Shown: in pieces, positions 16,234 through 24,385 of the stretch | How positions within the stretch are numbered: the stretch's first letter is position 1 | Layout: the number at the start of each line of letters is the position of its first letter | Assembly: GCA_902491625.1 (NCBI GenBank) | Contig: CABUIO010000003.1 | Location: 62,001 to 126,000, forward strand | Direction of reading: 5' to 3' | DNA from: an uncultured Porphyromonadaceae bacterium | GTDB taxonomy: Bacteria; Bacteroidota; Bacteroidia; Bacteroidales; Muribaculaceae | DNA: 64,000 bases | Notes under the pieces: model-generated | Databases searched by the model: none | Told to the model about the DNA's origin: nothing | The model's input: the letters and a program-made list of their open reading frames with translations, nothing else | Translations under genes and position numbers: made by a program

Positions 16234-17539
16234 ATGGCAAACAAAAGAGTCTATTTAGGCATGGTAGCCGACATAATGCACCCAGGCCTAATAAATATAA
16301 TCAACGAAGGAAGCAAATACGGAGATGTTATAATCGGTCTTTTCACCGATAAGGCAGTTGCGGAGCGTAAACGCTTGCCATTTCTCACCTATGAGCAGAG
16401 AAAATCAGTTGTTGAGAATATCAAGAATGTGTCGCAGGTTATTCCTCAGGAGGAATGGAGCTACATTCCGAACTTAAAGAAGCTTAAACCTGACTACATC
16501 ATCCATGGCGACGACTGGAAAACCGGAATGGACACTGAACTCCGTGAGCAAGTAATCGCCACAATGAAAGAGATCGGCGGCAAACTCATTGAAATTCCTT
16601 ACACAAAGGGTATTGATTCAACATCTCTTTTCGAAGAACAGAAATCCATAGGAACTACTCCGGAAGTGCGCATGAAGACTTTGCGCCGTTTGATCGATGC
16701 CAAAAAGATCGTAAGGATTATGGAGGCCCACGACGGACTTTGCGGCCTGATTATTGAGAATCTCACTTTGGGAAATAATGGCTGCCGGAAATCATTTGAT
16801 GGAATGTGGTCAAGTTCACTTACAGACTCCACGTCTAAAGGCAAACCTGATATTGAGGCTGTTGACCTGACGACACGTCTTCAAGACTTAAACAATATAT
16901 TGGAATGCACGACAAAACCGATAATATTTGATGGCGATACCGGGGGCAAAATTGAACATTTTGTCTTCACGGTTCGTACTCTTGAAAGGCATGGAATCTC
17001 AGCCGTAATAATAGAAGACAAAATCGGATTAAAGAAGAATTCTCTATTCGGAACCGACGCAATTCAAACACAGGACAGCATTGAACACTTCTGCGAAAAA
17101 ATCCGTGCCGGAAAAAACGCCCAGATCACCAAGGACTTCATGATCATTGCACGCATTGAAAGTCTTATTGCAGACAAGTCGGTCGAAGATGCGCTTAAAC
17201 GTGCCAATGCTTATGTAGACGCCGGCGCTGATGGTATAATGATTCACAGCAAAAACAAATCAGGGGGGGAATATAAAGGATTTCTGCATAAGATTTCGAA
17301 AGAAACATCCCAAGATTCCTCTTGTAGTAGTTCCGACAACATACGATCATATCACCGAAGATGAACTTTCCGATTGGGGAGCAAATATTGTCATATATGC
17401 CAACCACATGTTGCGTGCCGCATATCCGGCAATGAAAAAAGTTGCCGAAACAATTCTCGTCAATGGTAGGGCTGAAGAAGTGAGAGAGCTTTGTATGCCC
17501 ATAAAGGAAATACTTGAGCTGATTCCAGGTACAAAATAG
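16234..17539 (+). pseudogene. aepX: PEP mutase with N-terminal cytidylyltransferase-like domain, frameshifted
   Basis: PEP mutase makes phosphonopyruvate from PEP, the entry to phosphonates. The start is ATG 16234; in-frame TTG codons upstream lie in the promoter. Residues 1-130 resemble cytidylyltransferases but have HPGL in place of HxGH, so this domain may be inactive. The mutase domain follows, with its signature EDKIGLKKNS at 261-270. The frame breaks at seven Gs (17263-17269): as given, translation ends at 17364 after 376 aa. With six Gs it would run on through VVVPTTYDHITEDELSDW to TAG 17539, giving 434 aa, the expected length. This is either a phase-variable off state, a true mutation or a base-count error. 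Confidence 0.85.
17263..17269 (+). repeat. G7 homopolymer causing the aepX frameshift
   Basis: Seven consecutive Gs. Removal of one G, or addition of two, restores the PEP mutase frame (Ser-Gly-Gly-Asn-Ile-Lys onward). It is a slippage-prone tract within coding sequence. Confidence 0.9.
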
Positions 17540-17547
17540 TCGATGGC

Positions 17548-18675
17548 ATGGTTAATGTTGAAAATTTTTACAAATGTCTTAAGAGTTGCGGCGTAACCAT
17601 GTTTACCGGCGTGCCGGATTCCCTACTTAAAGACTTCTGTGCATATATAACAGATCATTCCGACAGGCGCCATAACATTATTGCAGCAAACGAAGGAGCC
17701 GCTGTCGGAATAGCGGTCGGACACCACATTGCCACAAGTGAAATACCGGTTGTCTACATGCAGAACTCAGGTATTGGCAATGCGATAAATCCTTTGCTAT
17801 CATTGGCAGACGAAAAAGTTTATTCCATTCCTCTTATTCTTGTCATTGGTTGGCGTGGCGAACCCGGAATCCATGATGAGCCTCAGCATGTCAAACAAGG
17901 AGAAGTCACTCTGCGGCTACTTGACGCGATGGAAATACCATATATCATACTTGACAGTGATGAGCAGACAGCATTACAGAAAACAGAATCCATTATCGCT
18001 GATTGTAAATTAAAGAACAAACCTCATGCAATAATAGTACGGAAAGGCATTTTCGAAAAATACAATTTAAAAGCTTCTGTTAAGAATGACTTCCCCATAA
18101 CGAGAGAACAGGCACTTAAGACCCTAATAGACAGTCTACCAAACGATGATCTGACAGTATCTACCACAGGAAAACTTTCCAGAGAACTTTTTGAATATCG
18201 TGAGGCACTTCATCAAGGACATAATAAAGACTTTCTCACTGTCGGGTCAATGGGACACAGCAGTTCTATTGCCTTGGGTATCGCTCTCTCGCATCCGGAA
18301 AGAAGAATCTGGATTCTTGACGGAGACGGCGCATTCATAATGCACATGGGTTCAACCACAACTATAGCGAAAGCCACACCTGACAATATAGTCCATGTAG
18401 TTTTTAATAACGGCGCCCATGAATCTGTGGGAGGACAACCAACAGTCGGATTTGACATTAATATTCAGGAAATAGCGAAAGGCGTAGGTTACAAATTCGC
18501 GACCTCAGTCGACAACATTACTGACATAAAACAGGTTTTACAAGCAATTGACGCCATCGAAAAACCAGCTTTGATAGAACTTAAAGTAGGTATTAATTCC
18601 CGCAAAGACCTCGGACGCCCGACAACTTCACCTATTGAAAACAAGATAGCATATATGAGGGAGTTACAAAAATGA
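17548..18675 (+). CDS. aepY: Phosphonopyruvate decarboxylase
   Basis: Thiamine-diphosphate enzyme turning phosphonopyruvate into phosphonoacetaldehyde, which pulls the unfavourable PEP mutase reaction forward. It is 375 aa. The N-terminal Pyr domain has MFTGVPDSLLKDF and the catalytic-Glu region AANEGAAVGIAVG; the C-terminal PP domain has the GDG...NN TPP/Mg motif (ILDGDGAFIMHMGS to FNNGAHES). It starts 8 bases after the restored aepX stop, and its own stop overlaps the next gene (ATGA). B. fragilis has a characterised homologue in a capsule locus; assignment here is firm. Confidence 0.95.
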   Translation: MVNVENFYKCLKSCGVTMFTGVPDSLLKDFCAYITDHSDRRHNIIAANEGAAVGIAVGHHIATSEIPVVYMQNSGIGNAINPLLSLADEKVYSIPLILVIGWRGEPGIHDEPQHVKQGEVTLRLLDAMEIPYIILDSDEQTALQKTESIIADCKLKNKPHAIIVRKGIFEKYNLKASVKNDFPITREQALKTLIDSLPNDDLTVSTTGKLSRELFEYREALHQGHNKDFLTVGSMGHSSSIALGIALSHPERRIWILDGDGAFIMHMGSTTTIAKATPDNIVHVVFNNGAHESVGGQPTVGFDINIQEIAKGVGYKFATSVDNITDIKQVLQAIDAIEKPALIELKVGINSRKDLGRPTTSPIENKIAYMRELQK

Positions 18676-19403
18676 GAATTGTAGTTCTTTCGGACATTCA
18701 CGCAAATCTATCAGCATTAAATGCAGTAATAGACGATTTCCAAAATAAATATGTCTACGACCTTATAATTGTTCTCGGAGACATAATCAATTATGGAATG
18801 CGTCCTAATGAAACTTTAAAAAAAATAAAGTCTCTATCACCTCATTGCTGTCTATTCGGAAATCATGAGAAAGCATTGACAAGCAATGACTTATCTCGGT
18901 TTTCAACAGAAAGAGGGAAACAGATTTTACACTTCACGGCCAAACAGCTAACAACGGAATCAATGGAATTTATTAATTCCAAAATGGAAAATTCCGGAAT
19001 GTCAATTATTGAATCCGACAACAAAAAGATTCTTTTGGTTCATGGGACGTTGTCTGACCCATACTGGGGTATAATGACAAGTAAGGAACAACAAAACTCC
19101 GGATATGCTACTTTCGACATCGTAATTTCAGGACATTCACATGTTCCGGACTATACGGTAGTATTATTTGATGATCATTCCCAAATAGAATACCGAAAGA
19201 AACATAAGACCATGTTTCTAAACCCCGGCTCGGTAGGACAACCAAGAAATCACAATCCACGAGCACAATATCTTTACATCGATACGGAAACTGAATCATT
19301 TGCGTTCAACAGCGTAAAATACGATATTGCTGCGGAGCAAAGGCTTTTCGATGGAAAGGAAGTAGATCCATTTTATAAACTTAGACTTGAAAAAGGAATA
19401 TAA
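18672..19403 (+). CDS. Calcineurin-like metallophosphoesterase (YfcE/MJ0936 type)
   Basis: Predicted dinuclear-metal phosphoesterase of 243 aa. Metal-binding motifs in order are SDIHAN (7-12), LGDIINYG, FGNHEKA and SGHSHVPD, followed by NPGSVGQPRN, which is typical of the YfcE subgroup. It has no signal peptide, so it acts in the cytoplasm. It overlaps aepY by four bases and sits within the phosphonate operon, so it may hydrolyse a phosphate or CDP-type intermediate; no specific substrate can be assigned. Confidence 0.88.
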   Translation: MRIVVLSDIHANLSALNAVIDDFQNKYVYDLIIVLGDIINYGMRPNETLKKIKSLSPHCCLFGNHEKALTSNDLSRFSTERGKQILHFTAKQLTTESMEFINSKMENSGMSIIESDNKKILLVHGTLSDPYWGIMTSKEQQNSGYATFDIVISGHSHVPDYTVVLFDDHSQIEYRKKHKTMFLNPGSVGQPRNHNPRAQYLYIDTETESFAFNSVKYDIAAEQRLFDGKEVDPFYKLRLEKGI

Positions 19404-19404
19404 T

Positions 19405-20400
19405 ATGAACGATCTTTATATAATTAGCGGAGCCACAGGCATGACCGGAAGTCAGCTTTCACATACGATCTGTGATTTAAACAAAGGCAAAATCCTGGCA
19501 TTTGACAACTTCTATGCCAGTTCCATAGACACTGTTTCTGATTTACTTAGCAATCCCAATTTCATTTTTTACGAGTGGGACATCAATAATCTAGAACAAA
19601 TGTGTATGTTAAAGAAAAAAATAAATAATATTAGGGGGGGCATACGCAAGATTTTTTTTATCAACTGCGCCGCAGTAGTTCATACAGAACACTTCTATGA
19701 AGTTGAAGAAACATTCACAACCAACGTACTATCAATGAGATCATTTCTTCAACAGGCCATAGAAATCGGAGCGGATGCATTCATCAACTGCTCTACCTCG
19801 GAAGTATATTCGATGCAGTCCTGGAACGCTGAAGGCGGCGTTAGAGAGGATGATTACTTATTGCTTGCCACAGCAGAACACAGCCAACGCACGAGCTACG
19901 CAACCGGTAAACTAATGACGGAATTTTTCATGAAGGATGCCGTAGAGAAGGGTAAGATTAAAGGATGTTCAATTCGATTCGCTAATGTTTACAGCAAGCA
20001 TGAACGCTTCGCAAAACACATAATTCCTCATATTATCGACCAATTTTTGAACGGAAGCACAGTAACTCTTCTTGAAAATTCAAAGAAGAACAAACGAACA
20101 TTCCTTCATAACATTGACAGTTGCAATTCAATAATGGAATTGCTCGCTAATCCATCAGCACTTGACGGCAGCGTTTATAATGTGGCCACAGATGAAGAAA
20201 TTTCCATTGTTGATCTGACACTATTGATTGCAAAGAAAATGGGAATTGAGAATCCTAAAATCGAATTCAAGGGCTATAGGAAATCGGATCCGGAACGTCG
20301 ACTCCTAAGTACCAATAAACTTAGAGAACGTACTAACTGGCATCCAGTAATTTCCCTAAACGATGGAATTGATATGTGCTTAGCAAGTATTAACCGATGA
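19405..20400 (+). CDS. NAD-dependent epimerase/dehydratase (extended SDR)
   Basis: Likely acts on a nucleotide-activated sugar or polyol. It is 331 aa, with the dinucleotide-binding motif SGATGMTGS near the N-terminus, Ser in INCSTSEVY, and the catalytic YxxxK in TSYATGKLMTE. The C-terminal substrate domain contains NVATDEEISIVDL. I took ATG 19405 because the frame's earlier start is a TTG inside the preceding gene; a purine-rich aaaaagga lies just before it. A G7 tract (19634-19640) and a T8 tract (19652-19659) lie within the gene, whose frame is intact as given. It overlaps the next start as ATGA. Confidence 0.88.
   Translation: MNDLYIISGATGMTGSQLSHTICDLNKGKILAFDNFYASSIDTVSDLLSNPNFIFYEWDINNLEQMCMLKKKINNIRGGIRKIFFINCAAVVHTEHFYEVEETFTTNVLSMRSFLQQAIEIGADAFINCSTSEVYSMQSWNAEGGVREDDYLLLATAEHSQRTSYATGKLMTEFFMKDAVEKGKIKGCSIRFANVYSKHERFAKHIIPHIIDQFLNGSTVTLLENSKKNKRTFLHNIDSCNSIMELLANPSALDGSVYNVATDEEISIVDLTLLIAKKMGIENPKIEFKGYRKSDPERRLLSTNKLRERTNWHPVISLNDGIDMCLASINR
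19634..19640 (+). repeat. G7 homopolymer in the SDR gene
   Basis: Seven Gs encoding Arg-Gly-Gly, followed 11 bases later by eight Ts. A change of one base would truncate the SDR, so this is a second potential slippage switch in the same operon. Confidence 0.85.
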
Positions 20401-21146
20401 AAACGATAATTATAACCGTAGCCGGAACATCCACTCGGTTTAATAAAGACACAGACATACCTACATTAAAATGTCTCTATCATGATGGAGACCCAAGACA
20501 TTCTTTACTTTATCAGATTCTTGACAAAGCAAGGGACTTCGATGAATACATCATAGTAGGAGGATATTTGTTTGAGCAACTGGAAAAGTTTATAAACCGG
20601 AATCTCAACGAATTCAAAGAGAGGATACATCTTGTGTTCAATCCTGAATACAGCAATTGGGGTTCCTGCTATAGTCTGAAATTAGGTATCGCCAATGCAA
20701 ATCCCTCAAGTTCTGAAATAATTTTTGTAGAAGGAGATCTTTTTTTCGATTTAAGTGATTTCAACTCCATGAAGTCTTGTGGACATGATGCAGTCAGTAT
20801 AAACCATGAACCCATACTTGCCAACAAGGCCGTAGTTTTCTACATCTCGTCCGAAGGTAAAATAAAATATTTATATGACACATCTCACAAAAGTCTTGAA
20901 ATAAAAGAAAAATTCACTGCCATATACAATTCAGCGCAAATTTGGAAATTTACAGATGTCAAAAAGCTAAAGGAGATTGCATCAGGAACTTCCGAAGAAG
21001 AAGAAAAGGGAACAAATCTAATCATCATTCAGAAATACTTTGGAAAGCAAACTGAAAATGACTATGAAATCATTCCTTTTAATATTTGGCACAACTGTAA
21101 TACAGTTTCAGACTATAATAACGTATCAAAGAAATTAGATAAATGA
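20397..21146 (+). CDS. Nucleotidyltransferase (LicC/PntC-like)
   Basis: Predicted NTP-transferase of 249 aa. The N-terminal nucleotide-binding loop is VAGTSTRFNKD followed by the Lys of TLKCLYHDG, and a metal-binding Asp is in FVEGDLFFDLSD. Small size and position beside aepX/aepY and a CDP-glycerol-type transferase suggest activation of a phospho- or phosphono-compound with CTP, as by phosphocholine or aminoethylphosphonate cytidylyltransferases. That substrate is inference; a sugar-1-phosphate is the main alternative. It is coupled by ATGA overlaps on both sides. Confidence 0.75.
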   Translation: MKTIIITVAGTSTRFNKDTDIPTLKCLYHDGDPRHSLLYQILDKARDFDEYIIVGGYLFEQLEKFINRNLNEFKERIHLVFNPEYSNWGSCYSLKLGIANANPSSSEIIFVEGDLFFDLSDFNSMKSCGHDAVSINHEPILANKAVVFYISSEGKIKYLYDTSHKSLEIKEKFTAIYNSAQIWKFTDVKKLKEIASGTSEEEEKGTNLIIIQKYFGKQTENDYEIIPFNIWHNCNTVSDYNNVSKKLDK

Positions 21147-22330
21147 TAGCATTAGATCAAAAGCTTGAACTGCTGCAAAATAAATTACTTAATTCTGAAG
21201 AACCCATAAAAATAATGATTTTGGGTTTAGGAAGTGTAGGACTTTATCTACTGGATTACCTTGTAAGCTCAGGCAATCCAAGAGTGGAAATTATTGTTGT
21301 CGGAAGAAATAGAGAGAAAATGACTTCCGATGTGAACATCATCAGAACTGCCGCAACCATCAGAAGACAATACAAAGCGACTATCAAAATTGAAGGAGAT
21401 TGCGACTTTGAGGATATAGACAAAATCGCAGCAATATTGGATAAATGGAATCCTGATTTCATAATTAATAGCAGTCGCGTTTACTCAGGGCTAAAATATG
21501 GCAGCATTTCCTGGTCAACTCTTAGAGCCTACGGAATCTGGACACCATTATCCGTAAAATTTGCCAAAAACATAATGATGGCATACGCTAAAGCCGGATC
21601 AAATGCAATTACGATAAACACTTCGTATTCTGATGCGGTAATCCCATGGCTAAAGTCGGCGGGAATGGCATTTTTTGATTTTGGCAGTGGCAATCTGAAC
21701 CATCTTATTCCGCGAATGAAATTCTACATTGCGGATAAATTTGGAATATCAGATCTCAACAATATTGACGTTACTCTTGCGGTAAGTCATTTTCACGACG
21801 TAGTCATTAGCAAGGAAGGACACTCGGAGGGTCAGGATATTTTGTTGGATATAAAATATAATGATAAAACTCTTGAGTATGACAAAGAAGAACTGTTATC
21901 AGCATGCAGAATTGCAATGCCTGTAGACCAAAAACGCAACATGATGAATGCATCGAGCAACTACGACATCATCAACTCAATCTGCACTGCAATAACAGAA
22001 CATAAGAAGATAAAAATCCATACTCCGGGCGTGAATGGAGAAATTGGAGGTTATCCTTTTATAATTGATGGAACTCAAAGTGCAAAAGGATATATCGATG
22101 AATCCGCCTTTAGTATTGCCGAGATGCGTCAGGCAAACAGGGACTCAATTTACCTTGACGGAATAGCCAACATAGAGGACGGAGTACTCACCTATACACT
22201 CGAACTCCTTCAGAAGATCGAAGACTCATTCCAGATAAAATTGCAGAATAAGGTTGATTTGCCTTCATATAAAATATTAGCAGATGAGATCATAAATGGA
22301 ATAATAGTTCCACAAACAAATAACTTATGA
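21143..22330 (+). CDS. Rossmann-fold oxidoreductase-like protein, unknown function
   Basis: I cannot name a family with certainty. Residues 20-60 form a clear NAD(P)-binding fold (MILGLGSVGLYLLDYLV, then VVGRNREKM), recalling saccharopine or malate dehydrogenase-like N-terminal domains. The middle contains INTSYSDAVIPWL and FFDFGSGNLNHLIPRMK, and the C-terminal half is mixed alpha/beta. No signal peptide or membrane span is seen. It is coupled by ATGA overlaps to both neighbours. One possible role is reducing phosphonoacetaldehyde or an activated intermediate, since the operon lacks the usual aminotransferase, but nothing in the sequence proves this. Confidence 0.75.
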   Translation: MIALDQKLELLQNKLLNSEEPIKIMILGLGSVGLYLLDYLVSSGNPRVEIIVVGRNREKMTSDVNIIRTAATIRRQYKATIKIEGDCDFEDIDKIAAILDKWNPDFIINSSRVYSGLKYGSISWSTLRAYGIWTPLSVKFAKNIMMAYAKAGSNAITINTSYSDAVIPWLKSAGMAFFDFGSGNLNHLIPRMKFYIADKFGISDLNNIDVTLAVSHFHDVVISKEGHSEGQDILLDIKYNDKTLEYDKEELLSACRIAMPVDQKRNMMNASSNYDIINSICTAITEHKKIKIHTPGVNGEIGGYPFIIDGTQSAKGYIDESAFSIAEMRQANRDSIYLDGIANIEDGVLTYTLELLQKIEDSFQIKLQNKVDLPSYKILADEIINGIIVPQTNNL

Positions 22331-23664
22331 AGGTTAAAGATATTATAGTTCGCCTCTGCCCCAATAAATTATTAGCTTTAAGAAGCAATATCGTAATTCG
22401 TAAACGTATAGCATCCTCAAAGAAGCGCCACGCTAATCGATTATCAGAACTTCGCAATAAAGATCTAATAAATGTATGTTTCTTCGCTGTAAGCTCTCAG
22501 GCATGGAAATGTGATGGATTGTATCATCTAATGGAAAAAGATCCAAGATTTAATCCTACAGTTTTGGTATGTCCTATTGTCAACTACGGTAAAGAGAATA
22601 TGCTCAGGAGAGTTAAAGAAACCTACGAGACACTGTGTCAAATGAATTATAACATAAAATTAGCATATGATGCAGTAAACGAAAAATACATTGATGTTCG
22701 CAAAGAACTCAATCCTGATATTATAGTCTATACCAATCCTTACAAAGGCCTAATCGACGACCGTTATTATATCGATAAGTTCAATGACAAGCTAACAATC
22801 TATATACCATATTTCTTCACTGAATCAAGACACTTTGAAAATGTCTATAATCTGCCGTTACATAATCTCGTTTGGAGATTTTATACAGAAACCTCAGACT
22901 GTTTCTCATATGCAAAAATAACAGGCAAGCTAAATAAAGACAATATGGTGTGTACAGGCTATCCCGGCATAGATCAGTATTTAGTTCACCACAATTATCA
23001 GGAAGATCCTTGGAAAATTCAAGATAGGAAGATTAAACGTATAATCTGGGCACCTCATCATACTATTGATCATTATCTGCCTAATTGTGATTACTCCACT
23101 TTCTTAGAGTACTATGATTTCATGCTGGAGCTTGCAAAGAAATACTCTAAAGAAATTCAAATTGCATTTAAACCCCATCCCATATTGAGAAATAGATTAT
23201 ACTTAAAATGGGGGAAACAAAAAACGGATGCATACTACGAAGAATGGAATAAACTCAATAATGGTTTCTTATGTGATTCTCTTTATCAGGATCTTTTTCT
23301 TACTTCGGATGCTATAATGCATGACTGCGGATCTTTCATTTCCGAATACATGTATACCGGGAAACCGGCGCTTCATCTGCATAATGGGATTCCCTATGAG
23401 AAGCAATACAATGAAACAGCAATCCAATCTTTGAATCATTATTACAAAGCGAGGAACAAAGCTGAGATTGAACAATTCATTCTGAATATCATTAATGGAG
23501 TTGATCCATTGAAAGAAGTGAGACTTCAATTTATTAAGGAAAAATTAATGCCCCCCAATATGCTTACTGCATCCGAGAACATCTTTAATGATATTGTTAA
23601 AGAACTTTATGGGGAAAGTTGCATTAACACCCATAATACTGAAAGAGTTGAGATTTCAAACTGA
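22327..23664 (+). CDS. CDP-glycerol glycerophosphotransferase-like (TagF/TagB family)
   Basis: Predicted cytoplasmic-face transferase moving a polyol-phosphate, or analogous group, from a CDP donor to a growing glycan. It is 445 aa with a basic N-terminus. Typical family signatures are IWAPHHTIDHY, IAFKPHPILRN and the C-terminal HDCGSFISEYMYTGKP. This class is classic for wall teichoic acids and also occurs in capsule loci. Here, next to phosphonate genes and a probable cytidylyltransferase, it might transfer a CMP-activated phosphonate; that is inference. The N-terminal basic region could help membrane association. Confidence 0.85.
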   Translation: MKVKDIIVRLCPNKLLALRSNIVIRKRIASSKKRHANRLSELRNKDLINVCFFAVSSQAWKCDGLYHLMEKDPRFNPTVLVCPIVNYGKENMLRRVKETYETLCQMNYNIKLAYDAVNEKYIDVRKELNPDIIVYTNPYKGLIDDRYYIDKFNDKLTIYIPYFFTESRHFENVYNLPLHNLVWRFYTETSDCFSYAKITGKLNKDNMVCTGYPGIDQYLVHHNYQEDPWKIQDRKIKRIIWAPHHTIDHYLPNCDYSTFLEYYDFMLELAKKYSKEIQIAFKPHPILRNRLYLKWGKQKTDAYYEEWNKLNNGFLCDSLYQDLFLTSDAIMHDCGSFISEYMYTGKPALHLHNGIPYEKQYNETAIQSLNHYYKARNKAEIEQFILNIINGVDPLKEVRLQFIKEKLMPPNMLTASENIFNDIVKELYGESCINTHNTERVEISN

Positions 23665-23719
23665 TACACTCTCAGATGTAGTTTTTAATAATCTGAATTT
23701 ACCTTTATTAAATATTACA

Positions 23720-24385
23720 ATGGCAAATAAGAAAGTAGCAATAATAGGCGGAGAAGGCAACGGTGGAGTTGTAGCTTCCTGCATTGAAGACAACCGCAAA
23801 CGTTTTAACGATTTTGAATGGGAAGTCGCTGGATTCATTAATGATTTTGAAACCGAAGTAGATGGATTCCCTGTAAGAGGAACCCTTGCAGATATTCCGA
23901 ATTTAATTGAAACTACAGATTTTTACTTCATCTGGGCTATACACCTCATCGGTCGCAACTATAAGACTGCAAGAATGTTCCGTGATGCAAACATTCCGGA
24001 AGAGAGACTCGCCACAGTCATTCACAAGAGCGCATTCATAGGAAAAGATGCTATCATAGAACCGGGAGCCCTTATTATGTACAACACCTATATCGGACCA
24101 AATGCACATGTAGGAAAATGCAGTTTCATAATGGCAAACTGCTCGATTGGACATGACACCAGAATTGGTGACTTATGTCATTGCTCCGTAGGTTCGATTA
24201 TGACAGGCTATTCTCAACTTGGATATTGTGCCGATCTTGCAATCGGTGCTTCTGCCTTGGCATATAAAAAAATTGGAGACTACGCTATGTTAGGAGCGCG
24301 TGCATTAGCTACAAAGGATATTCCCGAAGGAGAGATATGGGCAGGAATCCCGGCAAGATATTTAAAAGATATGTCAAGAGACTAA
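23720..24385 (+). CDS. NeuD/PglD-type O- or N-acyltransferase
   Basis: Adds an acetyl group to a sugar or glycan unit. It is 221 aa, with an N-terminal PglD-like Rossmann domain (KKVAIIGGEGNGGVVASCIED) and a left-handed beta-helix of hexapeptide repeats (from about residue 110: FIGKDAIIEPGALIMYNTYI, in part, to the end). I chose ATG 23720 since the longer frame overlaps the previous gene and lacks family similarity. The catalytic His is probably in NCSIGHDTRIGD. Its 3' end overlaps the convergent citrate-lyase-like gene by 12 bases. Confidence 0.88.
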   Translation: MANKKVAIIGGEGNGGVVASCIEDNRKRFNDFEWEVAGFINDFETEVDGFPVRGTLADIPNLIETTDFYFIWAIHLIGRNYKTARMFRDANIPEERLATVIHKSAFIGKDAIIEPGALIMYNTYIGPNAHVGKCSFIMANCSIGHDTRIGDLCHCSVGSIMTGYSQLGYCADLAIGASALAYKKIGDYAMLGARALATKDIPEGEIWAGIPARYLKDMSRD

